A stretch of 64,000 bases of DNA. Source: Rhodospirillales bacterium 70-18. Its GTDB lineage: Bacteria > Pseudomonadota > Alphaproteobacteria > Acetobacterales > Acetobacteraceae. Shown here one piece after another: positions 46,421-53,830 of this stretch. The position numbers and the translations under genes are program-made. The number at the start of each line of letters is the position of its first letter. Position 1 is the stretch's first letter. The DNA lies in assembly GCA_001899585.1 (NCBI GenBank), contig MKWE01000027.1:1-64000 (forward strand), written 5' to 3'. Below the pieces are notes generated by a model, which was not told the origin of the DNA, did no database searches, and was given only the letters and a program-made list of their open reading frames with translations.

Positions 46421-46494
46421 CAGGGGTGGAGGGTCTCGAACCCCCAACCTCCGGTTTTGGAGACCGGCGCTCTAGCCAATTGAGCTACACCCCT
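46418..46494 (-). tRNA. tRNA-Trp (anticodon CCA)
   Basis: A complete cloverleaf on the minus strand: acceptor AGGGGTG paired with CACCCCT, anticodon loop CTCCAAA giving CCA, T-loop GGTTCGAGAC, discriminator G and an encoded CCA end. It is located upstream of secE as in many bacteria. Confidence 0.97.
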
Positions 46495-46637
46495 ACCGTC
46501 GCCGACGCCCTGGGGCTTCGCGACGTGCGCCCCGAGGACCAGGGTCCGGGGGGCGTAGAAAGAATGCGCGCGGCGCAATGTCAAGAGGCGGCTTGTCCGT
46601 CGCCGCCGTTTGCCGTGTTCGTCCGGCCGGGCGGCGG

Positions 46638-46711
46638 TGGAGCGGGTGACGGGAATCGAACCCGCACAGCCAGCTTGGAAGGCTGGGACTCTACCATTGA
46701 GCTACACCCGC
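46638..46711 (-). tRNA. tRNA-Gly (anticodon TCC)
   Basis: Minus-strand cloverleaf: acceptor GCGGGTG paired with CACCCGC, anticodon loop CTTCCAA giving TCC, T-loop GGTTCGATTC, and an encoded CCA end. It reads GGA/GGG glycine codons. Confidence 0.97.
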
Positions 46712-46785
46712 GCCGGCCCGCAGCCGCATCGGCAATGCCGCATTGGCCGGAGCATACCCGCAAACTGGCGCCAGGTTCCAGGAGT

Positions 46786-46871
46786 TGGTGGAGGGGGTTG
46801 GATTCGAACCAACGTAGGCGTGCGCCAACGGATTTACAGTCCGTCCCCTTTAGCCACTCGGGCACCCCTCC
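46786..46871 (-). tRNA. tRNA-Tyr (anticodon GTA)
   Basis: Minus-strand tRNA with a long variable arm, as usual for bacterial tRNA-Tyr: acceptor GGAGGGG paired with CCCCTCC, anticodon loop CTGTAAA giving GTA, T-loop GGTTCGAATC, discriminator A and an encoded CCA. Confidence 0.97.
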
Positions 46872-46999
46872 CCACGCCTGGACCTCTCGCCCCGGCGGTC
46901 GGAACGGCGCGCACTATTGCCATCCTGCGGCGGTTGTCAACGCGCAACGCGAAACCCCGGTTTGTCGGCGGCGCGGCGGCGGGCTATAGGGACTTCAGA

Positions 47000-48187
47000 A
47001 TGAAACCGCCCAGTGACCACAGATCCGGCAATCGCCCTCCGGGAGGCCCGCGTCCGCATGGCGGCGGCGGGCCGAATCGCCCCCACTCCGGCACCCGCCC
47101 GCCCGCCGGCCCCCGCCAGGAAGGACCGCGCCGCGAGGGCGCCAAGGGGGCCGCAGCCGAGCGGCCGCGCGAGGAGCGCCGGCCGCCGCCGGACCGCTCG
47201 CACGGCCCGCGGCCGAACGGCGAGCGCTTCCATGGCCAGCGCCAGCAGCCGGAGCGCAAATCGGCGCCACGGCCGGCCCGGGAGCCGGCCGAGCGCCCGC
47301 AGCCGGAACGCCCGGCGCCTCCGCGTGCGGAGGCACGCGCCGAGGAGCGTCCGCGCCTGCACGTGCCGCGTGGCGACGCCCCTCGGCCGGAACGTCCGCG
47401 CGCCGAGGCGCGGCCTTCGGACGCACGGCATTCGGAGGGGCCACGGCCCGGCAGCGCCGACGCGCCGCGCGGGATGGTGTGGCTGTATGGCACCCATGCG
47501 GTGGCCGCGGCACTCGCCAACCCCGCGCGCCGGTTGCGCCGCCTGCTGCTGACCGAGGAGGCTGAGGGCGAGGTGGCCGCCCAGCTGCGCCAGCCCTGGC
47601 CGGTGGCGCCCGAGCGGGCCGACCGCGCCCGCATGGAACAACTGCTGGGCCGCAACATCGTGCACCAGGGGGCGGCGCTGCTGGCCGATCCGCTCGCCTC
47701 GCCGTCGTTGCAGCAGGTGCTGGAACGCCCCGGCCCGGTGCTGGTGCTGGACCAGGTAACCGACCCGCGCAACGTGGGCGCCATCCTGCGCTGCGCCGCC
47801 GCCTTCGGGGTGGCGGCGGTGATCACCCAGGACCGCAATTCGCCCGAGGAGACCGGCGCGCTCGCCAAGGCCGCCTCCGGCGCGCTGGAGACGGTGCCGG
47901 TGCTGCGGGCGGTGAACATCGCCCGCACGCTGGTGGCCCTGCGTGCCGCCGGGCTGTGGGTGGTGGGGCTGGATGCCTCCGGCGCGCCGCTGTCGGGCCC
48001 CGCGCTGGCGCAGCGCCGGGTGGCGCTGGTGCTGGGCAGCGAGGGCGAGGGCATGCGCCGGCTGACCCGCGAGACCTGCGACGAGCTGTCCGGCATCGCC
48101 ATGCCGGGTGGTGGCGGGCGCATGGACAGCCTGAACGTGTCCGCCGCCGCCGCGGTGGCCCTGTACGAGATGGCCCGCCGCCCGTGA
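47000..48187 (+). CDS. rlmB: 23S rRNA (guanosine-2'-O-)methyltransferase RlmB (TrmH/SpoU family)
   Basis: The 395-residue protein has a C-terminal SPOUT domain with an RNA-binding L30-like part (VWLYGTHAVAAALANPARRL), then LDQVTDPRNVGAILRCAAAFG, LVLGSEGEGMRRL and MDSLNVSAAAAVALYE. These are the three SpoU motifs for 2'-O-ribose methylation. The first ~155 residues are a disordered proline/arginine/glutamate-rich tail unlike typical RlmB, which is about 245 residues. It is divergent from the tRNA cluster. Confidence 0.93.
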   Translation: MKPPSDHRSGNRPPGGPRPHGGGGPNRPHSGTRPPAGPRQEGPRREGAKGAAAERPREERRPPPDRSHGPRPNGERFHGQRQQPERKSAPRPAREPAERPQPERPAPPRAEARAEERPRLHVPRGDAPRPERPRAEARPSDARHSEGPRPGSADAPRGMVWLYGTHAVAAALANPARRLRRLLLTEEAEGEVAAQLRQPWPVAPERADRARMEQLLGRNIVHQGAALLADPLASPSLQQVLERPGPVLVLDQVTDPRNVGAILRCAAAFGVAAVITQDRNSPEETGALAKAASGALETVPVLRAVNIARTLVALRAAGLWVVGLDASGAPLSGPALAQRRVALVLGSEGEGMRRLTRETCDELSGIAMPGGGGRMDSLNVSAAAAVALYEMARRP

Positions 48188-48978
48188 CCTACGACGCCGC
48201 CGCTGCCGCCGCCCTGCTGCTGGCCAACCGCCGTGCCGGCCGCCCGGCCGGGCCGCTGCCGGCCGGGCTGGCGCCGGCCGACGAGGGCGAGGGCGTGGCG
48301 GCGCAGCTCGCCCTGGCCCGGCTGATGGAGGCCGTGCCGCCGGCCGGCTTCAAGATCGGCGCCACCACCGCGCGGATGCAGGCCTATCTGGGCCTGTCCA
48401 GCCCGGCGGCCGGCTTCATGCCGCGCGACGGGCTGCATGCCAGCGGTGCGCGGCTGCCCTGGTCGGCCGCGCGGGGGCTGGGCGTGGAATGCGAGATCGG
48501 GGTGCGGCTGGCCGCCGACCTGCCGCCGGGCCCGTGCGAGGTGGCGCGGGCGGCGGCGGCGGTGGGCGAGATGTTCGCCGCCATCGAGGTGGTGGAGAAC
48601 CGCTACGGCACGCCGCCGGCCGGCGACATCAAGGCGCTCGGCACCGCCACGCTGATCGCCGATCAGTTCTACCATGCCGGCGCGGTGCTGGGCGCGCCCG
48701 CGCCCGGCTGGTGCGCACTGGACCTGGCGGCGGTGGCGGGGCGCATCGAGGTGGATGGCGCGGTGCGCGCCGAGGGCAAGGGGGCGGACCTGCTGGGCCA
48801 CCCGATGAACGCCCTGGCCTGGCTGGCCGGCTCCTCGGCGGCGCGCGCCTTCGAGGGGCTGCGGGCCGGGCAGGTGGTGATGCTGGGCAGCGTGACCCTG
48901 CCGATCTGGCTGGATGGGCCCTGCCATGTGCGGGTGACGTTCGACGGCCTGGGCGTCGCCGAGGTTGCCTTCGCCTGA
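48184..48978 (+). CDS. 2-keto-4-pentenoate hydratase-like protein
   Basis: The 264-residue protein belongs to the fumarylacetoacetase-like hydratase family. It has GFKIGATTARMQAYLGL, GVECEIGVRLAADLP, the metal-site segment AAIEVVENRYG and GSVTLPIWLDG near the C-terminus. Such hydratases add water to 2-oxopent-4-enoates in meta-cleavage pathways. No other pathway gene adjoins it; the extradiol dioxygenase is 14 kb away. The GTG start overlaps the rlmB stop (GTGA). Confidence 0.85.
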   Translation: MTYDAAAAAALLLANRRAGRPAGPLPAGLAPADEGEGVAAQLALARLMEAVPPAGFKIGATTARMQAYLGLSSPAAGFMPRDGLHASGARLPWSAARGLGVECEIGVRLAADLPPGPCEVARAAAAVGEMFAAIEVVENRYGTPPAGDIKALGTATLIADQFYHAGAVLGAPAPGWCALDLAAVAGRIEVDGAVRAEGKGADLLGHPMNALAWLAGSSAARAFEGLRAGQVVMLGSVTLPIWLDGPCHVRVTFDGLGVAEVAFA

Positions 48979-49112
48979 CCGCAGTCGCCCGACCGGCGAG
49001 GCGGGACGGGCGGCAAGGTTTGGTTAAGGTTGCGGCGCGATCATGGTCGCCCGACCGCGCGAAGGATCCGCGGTCTTCTCACGCCAAAATGGCCCGAGCG
49101 GGACGACCTGCC

Positions 49113-49340
49113 ATGCTGCGGGACTGGACCAATTTGTCTGACGATGCCGAGGCGGCGCTCGCGCAGGCCGCCTTGCGGCGGGCCACGGAGACGATCGCCG
49201 GCCAGGCGGAGGTGCTGGCCGGCGAGATGGAGAGCGGAACCATTGCCGACCGTGGCGGGCCGGAGGCGCTGCGGCTGCTGGCCGCCGTGGTGCGGCTGCG
49301 CGGCGGCGATGGTCAGGGGCCGCCCCCCGGCCACGCCTGA
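49113..49340 (+). CDS. Small hypothetical protein
   Basis: I do not recognise this product of 75 residues (83 if it starts at the ATG at 49089). It is mostly helical and acidic-to-neutral (SDDAEAALAQAALRRATETI). Codon use is similar to neighbouring genes and a convergent terminator follows, which supports a real gene. No signal peptide or membrane helix is visible. Confidence 0.5.
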   Translation: MLRDWTNLSDDAEAALAQAALRRATETIAGQAEVLAGEMESGTIADRGGPEALRLLAAVVRLRGGDGQGPPPGHA

Positions 49341-49384
49341 TCGGCCGCACGGGTCAGCCGCACCGGAGCGACCGCACCGGATCA

Positions 49385-49411
49385 GCCCCTGGCACCGGAT
49401 ATGCCAGGGGC
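49385..49411. terminator. Bidirectional terminator-like hairpin before the protease gene end
   Basis: A ten-base-pair perfect stem (GCCCCTGGCA with TGCCAGGGGC) with a seven-base loop, in the 79-bp gap between the small hypothetical gene and the convergent protease gene. Confidence 0.7.
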
Positions 49412-49419
49412 CGGCCGGT

Positions 49420-50907
49420 TCAGCCGTTGGCGGTGCCGGAGCTGCCATGCTTGGCCGGGTCGATGGCGACATAGGCGGTGTGGCCGTCGCGCATCACCCG
49501 CAGGGCCACCGCCTTGCCGGATTGCGTCGCGCCATGGATGGCCTTCACCGCTTCGGCCGGCGAGCCGACGGCGTGGTTGCCCACCCCCAGGATCACGTCG
49601 CCGGTATGCATGCCGGCCGCGTCGGCGGGCGAGCCGGGCCGCACCTGGGCCACCACCGCGCCGTTCACGCTGTCATCCAGCGAGAGTTGCTGGCGCAGGT
49701 TGGGGGTCAGCGGCGCCAGCGCCAGGCCAACGCCTTCCTGCTGCGCCGGCGGGCTGGCGCTGGCCACCTGCTCGGAGGGCATCGTGCCCACGGTGACATC
49801 CAGCGACTGGTGCGCGCCGTCGCGGATGATGTCCAGCTTGGCGGTGTCGCCGGGCTTCACGTCGGCCACCGCGACCGCCAGGTCGCGCGGCGTGGCCACC
49901 TTGCGGGTGTCCACCGCCTGGATCACGTCGCCGGGCTTCAGCCCCGCCTTGGCGGCGGGCGAATCGGTGGAGACCGAGGCGATCAGCGCGCCGGACGCAT
50001 CGCCCTTGCCGAGGTTGAGGGCGGCGGCGATGGTCGGGTTCACCGGCTGCGTCTCCACCCCCAGGAAGCCGCGGGTGACATGGCCGGTTTTCTCCAGGTC
50101 GGCCACCACCTTGCTCACCATGTTGGACGGGATGGCGAAGCCGATGCCGATGCTGCCGCCGGAGGGCGACAGGATGGCGGTGTTGATGCCGACCACCCGC
50201 CCGTCCTGGGTGAACAGCGGGCCGCCGGAATTGCCGTGGTTGATGGGGGCGTCGATCTGCAGGAAATTGTCGTAGGGGCCGGAGCCGATGTCGCGCCCAA
50301 GCGCCGAGACGATGCCGGCGGTGACGGTGCCGCCCAGGCCGAACGGGTTGCCCATGGCGACCACCCACTCGCCCGGCCGCACCTGGCCCGAGTCGCCCAG
50401 TTGCAGCCAGGGCAGCTTGTGCCCGGCTTTCACGCGCAGCACCGCCACGTCCGTCCGCGCATCGCGGCCGACGATGGTGGCGGGCAGCACGGTGCCGTCG
50501 GCCAGGGTGACGCTGACGGACTTGGCGTCCTTCACCACGTGGTTGTTGGTGACGATGGTGCCGTTGGCATCGACGATGAAGCCCGAGCCCTTGGCCTCCA
50601 CCGCCTGCGGATGGGCGGGTCGCAGCATGCCGAACGGGGTGGGAATGCCCTCCATCGCCGCCGGATCGACCTTCAGGTGGGTGGTGACGGAAACCACCGC
50701 CGGCTTCACCCGCGCCACCAGGTCGGCGAAATCGGGCACCATCTGCGCCGGCACGGCGGGGGTAATGGCCGGCGGGGTGGCGGGGGCGGCCGTCTCGGCG
50801 CGGGCGTCGGCGGCCGCGAAGCCGCCCAGGGCGGTGCTCGCCAGCAGGGCGGCCAGCAGCGCGCCGCGCCAGATCGGTGACTTGGGTGTGCGTGTCAGTC
50901 GGGTCAT
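49420..50907 (-). CDS. Do/DegP-family periplasmic serine protease
   Basis: The 495-residue protease has a signal peptide (GALLAALLASTALGGFAAADARA), a trypsin-like domain with catalytic triad H123 (TNNHVV), D153 (RTDVAVL) and S227 (INHGNSGGPLF), and two PDZ domains (GVETQPVNPTIAAAL; VVAQVRPGSPADAAGM). It handles misfolded periplasmic proteins. The ATG opening MTRLTRTPKS has a GGAG site. Monocistronic, with tRNA-Ala upstream on the same strand. Confidence 0.95.
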   Translation of the reverse strand: MTRLTRTPKSPIWRGALLAALLASTALGGFAAADARAETAAPATPPAITPAVPAQMVPDFADLVARVKPAVVSVTTHLKVDPAAMEGIPTPFGMLRPAHPQAVEAKGSGFIVDANGTIVTNNHVVKDAKSVSVTLADGTVLPATIVGRDARTDVAVLRVKAGHKLPWLQLGDSGQVRPGEWVVAMGNPFGLGGTVTAGIVSALGRDIGSGPYDNFLQIDAPINHGNSGGPLFTQDGRVVGINTAILSPSGGSIGIGFAIPSNMVSKVVADLEKTGHVTRGFLGVETQPVNPTIAAALNLGKGDASGALIASVSTDSPAAKAGLKPGDVIQAVDTRKVATPRDLAVAVADVKPGDTAKLDIIRDGAHQSLDVTVGTMPSEQVASASPPAQQEGVGLALAPLTPNLRQQLSLDDSVNGAVVAQVRPGSPADAAGMHTGDVILGVGNHAVGSPAEAVKAIHGATQSGKAVALRVMRDGHTAYVAIDPAKHGSSGTANG

Positions 50908-51134
50908 GGAGTGCTCCGCCTTGGCAGTTGATGGCATCGGTGGCGCCGTCCGGCCCACCTGTTCACTGCGGCAGAATGCATTGGACCAGCGAACATTCCC
51001 GTGGCGCACGGGTGAAACGTGGTTCATGCCGGACCAGGAACAGTATTCGACAGCAACGCTTCGGTGCGGATATTGCGGCGATACTGCTGGGGGCAGCACT
51101 GCTGGGGCAGTCAGAGGACTGCGGGCGGGGATGG

Positions 51135-51210
51135 TGGTGGAGCTGAGGGGAATCGAACCCCTGACCTCCTCATTGCGAACGAGGCGCTCTCCCAACTGAG
51201 CTACAGCCCC
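51135..51210 (-). tRNA. tRNA-Ala (anticodon CGC)
   Basis: Minus-strand cloverleaf: acceptor GGGGCTG paired with CAGCTCC, anticodon loop TTCGCAA giving CGC, T-loop GGTTCGATTC, discriminator A and an encoded CCA. It reads GCG, a frequent alanine codon in this GC-rich DNA. Confidence 0.96.
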
Positions 51211-51353
51211 ATCCCCGACGGGGCCGGACAATGCGTACGCCGGCATGGCAAGTCAAGCAGGCTTTGCGGGCGGCGCGACATGCCGGCAATGCGGGCGGTT
51301 GCGGAGCGAATCCGGCGCCTGTAGCTTGCGGGGCCGGCAACAGGGGTGTGCGC

Positions 51354-51671
51354 GTGATTACCATCATCTACCAAATCGCCAATGAAATCCTCAGCCTGTA
51401 TAAATGGGCCGTGATCCTGGCGGCGGTGATGAGTACCCTGGTCTCGTTCGGGGTGCTGGATACCCGCAACCGGCTGGTGTGGACCATCGGCGATTTCCTC
51501 TATCGCATCACCGAGCCGGCGTTGCGGCCGATCCGCAATTCCATCCCCATCTTCGGCGGCATCGACATCAGCCCGATCATCCTGATCTTCGCCATCTACA
51601 TCGCCCAGGAAATCCTGCGCCGCGTCTACCAGGCGATCGTGTTCGGCGACATTCGCGGCCTGGCGCTGTGA
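51354..51671 (+). CDS. YggT family membrane protein
   Basis: The 105-residue protein has two membrane helices and the YggT signature: [19 protein letters not shown], then [26 protein letters not shown] across two blocks. YggT proteins are linked to cell division, osmotic shock tolerance or cytochrome assembly. The likely start is a GTG. The stop overlaps the GTG start of the DUF167 gene. Confidence 0.9.
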   Translation: MITIIYQIANEILSLYKWAVILAAVMSTLVSFGVLDTRNRLVWTIGDFLYRITEPALRPIRNSIPIFGGIDISPIILIFAIYIAQEILRRVYQAIVFGDIRGLAL

Positions 51672-51970
51672 ACGGCTTCTGGCACGAGGGGCAGGGCGGG
51701 GTGATGGTGGCGGTGAAGGTGCAGCCGAAATCCCGCCGGCCGGGCGTGCATGGCCGCGTGCCGGACGTGGCCGGGGAGCGGCTGCGCATCGGCGTTGCCG
51801 AGGCCGCCGAGGACGGGCGCGCCAACCGGGCGGCCTGCGAGACGCTGGCGCGGGCGCTGGGGGTGCCGGCCTCAGCCGTCAGCGTGGCGCAGGGGGCCAC
51901 CAGCCGGCAGAAGACGCTGCGCGCCGAGGGCGACCCGGCGGCGCTGGCGCGGGCGCTGGCGGCGCTATGA
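51668..51970 (+). CDS. DUF167 (YggU) family protein
   Basis: The 100-residue protein has the YggU fold: [39 protein letters not shown] and [15 protein letters not shown]. Function is unknown. The yggT-yggU pairing is conserved widely. It is coupled by GTGA to yggT and by ATGA to folD. Confidence 0.9.
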   Translation: MNGFWHEGQGGVMVAVKVQPKSRRPGVHGRVPDVAGERLRIGVAEAAEDGRANRAACETLARALGVPASAVSVAQGATSRQKTLRAEGDPAALARALAAL

Positions 51971-52809
51971 GCGCCACCGTCATCGACGGCAAGGCGGTGG
52001 CCGCGGCCCTGCGCGCCACGGTGGCCGCGCGGGCGGCCGAACTGGCCTTCCAGCCCGGGCTGGCGGTGGTGCTGGTGGGCGACGACCCGGCCAGCGCGGT
52101 CTATGTCCGCAGCAAGGACCGCGCCGCCAGCGCCTCCGGCATCGCGGCGCGCACCATCCGGCTGCCCGCGGCGACCAGCCAGGCGGAATTGCTCGGCGTG
52201 GTGCGCCAGTTGAACGACGACCCGGCGATCGACGGCATCCTGGTGCAGATGCCGCTGCCGCCGCAGATCGACACCGCCGTGGTGATCGACGCGATCGACC
52301 CGGCCAAGGATGTGGACGGGCTGCATCCGGTGAATGCCGGCCTGCTGGCCTCCGGCCGGTCGGGCCTGGTGCCCTGCACGCCGAGCGGGGCGATGAAGCT
52401 GCTGGCCCATGCCGGGGTGCCGTTGTCCGGCGCGCGGGCGATCGTGCTGGGCCGCTCGGTGCTGGTGGGGCGGCCGATGGCGGCGCTGCTGACGGCGGCC
52501 GATGCCACGGTGACGCTGGCGCATTCGCGCACCCGCGACCTGCCGGGCGAGTGCCGCCGCGCCGATATCGTAGTGGCCGCCGTGGGCCGGGCGCGGATGG
52601 TGGGCGGCGAATGGCTGAAGCCGGGGGCGGTGGTGATCGACGTCGGCATCAACCGGCTGCCGGACGGGCGGCTGGTGGGCGACGCCGACTACGAATCCTG
52701 CGCCGCCGTGGCCGGCGCCATCACGCCGGTGCCGGGCGGGGTGGGGCCGATGACCATCGCCTGCCTGCTGGAGAACACCGTGCTGGCGGCGGTGCGCCGC
52801 CGCCGCTAG
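51967..52809 (+). CDS. folD: Bifunctional methylenetetrahydrofolate dehydrogenase/methenyltetrahydrofolate cyclohydrolase
   Basis: The 280-residue enzyme has [14 protein letters not shown] with the catalytic Lys, [32 protein letters not shown] and the NADP site [16 protein letters not shown]. It interconverts 5,10-methylene-THF and 10-formyl-THF. The start overlaps the yggU stop. It complements the fhs gene at 19-21 kb in one-carbon metabolism. Confidence 0.97.
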   Translation: MSATVIDGKAVAAALRATVAARAAELAFQPGLAVVLVGDDPASAVYVRSKDRAASASGIAARTIRLPAATSQAELLGVVRQLNDDPAIDGILVQMPLPPQIDTAVVIDAIDPAKDVDGLHPVNAGLLASGRSGLVPCTPSGAMKLLAHAGVPLSGARAIVLGRSVLVGRPMAALLTAADATVTLAHSRTRDLPGECRRADIVVAAVGRARMVGGEWLKPGAVVIDVGINRLPDGRLVGDADYESCAAVAGAITPVPGGVGPMTIACLLENTVLAAVRRRR

Positions 52810-52826
52810 CGATCAGCCGCGAGCGA

Positions 52827-52985
52827 TCAGAAATCCGTGCAGCGGCCCTTGTGCTGCCAGTCGCCATAGCGCGTCGGTTCCGGGCCCGGGGCGCCGCCGA
52901 TTTCCTTCGGCAGGGCCGGTTTGGGCGGAGTCGCCTCGGCGGGCGTGACGTCGGGCGCGGCGGGTTGGGGCTGGGTGTCGCTCAT
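52827..52985 (-). CDS. DUF1674 (SDHAF4-like) small protein
   Basis: The 52-residue protein ends with the DUF1674 signature EIGGAPGPEPTRYGDWQHKG followed by RCTDF. The eukaryotic homologue SDHAF4 helps assemble succinate dehydrogenase by protecting flavinated SdhA. The front half is proline/alanine-rich. It is convergent with folD and divergent from the secreted protein gene. No sdh genes are nearby. Confidence 0.85.
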   Translation of the reverse strand: MSDTQPQPAAPDVTPAEATPPKPALPKEIGGAPGPEPTRYGDWQHKGRCTDF

Positions 52986-53072
52986 GCCCCAAACATGGCA
53001 TGCGGCGGCCGCGATGCAACCATTCGCGTATTGCCTTGGCACGGCGCGCATGGCTTCGGTGTAAGAACGCCC

Positions 53073-53792
53073 ATGCATCAGCTTTCCCCCCTTGTCGCGC
53101 GCGGCCTGCTTGTGGCCGGCCTGTTGCTGACGAGCCTGCCCTGCGCCGCCCCGGCGCGGGCCGAGGTGCGGCGCCCCCCGGTCGCGGCGGCGGGGGAGCG
53201 GGAGCTGACCGTGGTCAACCGCAGCGACCGGGCGGTGAACGAGATCTATATCTCCCCCTCCAACACCGACACCTGGGGCGAAGACCGGCTGGGCGAGGCC
53301 ACGCTGGAGGCCGGGCGCAGCTTCCGCGTCCGCCTCGGCCGCACCCGCGACTGCAGCTTCGACGTGCAGGTGATCTACGAGGATGCCAGCCGCGAACAGC
53401 AGCTTGGCCACGATGTCTGCCGCGACCGGCAGGTGGCGTTCGCCGGCGCCGGCGCGCAGATGCCGCCCTCGGTGCTGGCGGCCCAGCATACCGTGCTGCT
53501 GCTGAACGACAGCGGCCGCCCGATCCAGCAGGTGTTCGTCTCCCCGGCCGAGGCGACGCAATGGGGCGACGACCTGCTGACCGACCGCAGCATCTCGGTG
53601 GGCGACAGCGCCACGGTGACCTATCACGGCGCCTGTGCGGCGGATTTGCGGGTGGTGTTCGAGAACCGCGCCGCCGAGGAGCGGCGGGGGCTGGATTTGT
53701 GCACCACGCCGGCGATCGACATCCGCCCGGGCTGGACCACGGCCGACACCGTGCCGGCGCCGCCGGCCGGCGCGCCGGGGATGAAGCCCTGA
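53073..53792 (+). CDS. Secreted protein with two repeats (hypothetical)
   Basis: The 239-residue product has a signal peptide (GLLVAGLLLTSLPCAAPARA) and then two homologous modules. The first has LTVVNRSDRAVNEIYISPSN, then TDTWGEDRLGE and a Cys pair; the second has VLLLNDSGRPIQQVFVSPAE, then ATQWGDDLLTD and a Cys pair. Each pair (CSFDVQ...VCRD; CAADLR...LCTT) could form a disulfide. I know no function; the repeats look like small beta domains. Confidence 0.75.
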   Translation: MHQLSPLVARGLLVAGLLLTSLPCAAPARAEVRRPPVAAAGERELTVVNRSDRAVNEIYISPSNTDTWGEDRLGEATLEAGRSFRVRLGRTRDCSFDVQVIYEDASREQQLGHDVCRDRQVAFAGAGAQMPPSVLAAQHTVLLLNDSGRPIQQVFVSPAEATQWGDDLLTDRSISVGDSATVTYHGACAADLRVVFENRAAEERRGLDLCTTPAIDIRPGWTTADTVPAPPAGAPGMKP

Positions 53793-53803
53793 GCGTTTAG
53801 CGT

Positions 53804-53826
53804 CCGGCCTTGCTTTCCCGGGCCGG
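53804..53826. terminator. Short hairpin between the two-repeat gene and smc
   Basis: A six-base-pair stem (CCGGCC with GGCCGG) and 11-base loop in the 38-bp gap between convergent genes. Weak. Confidence 0.35.
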
Positions 53827-53830
53827 CTGG

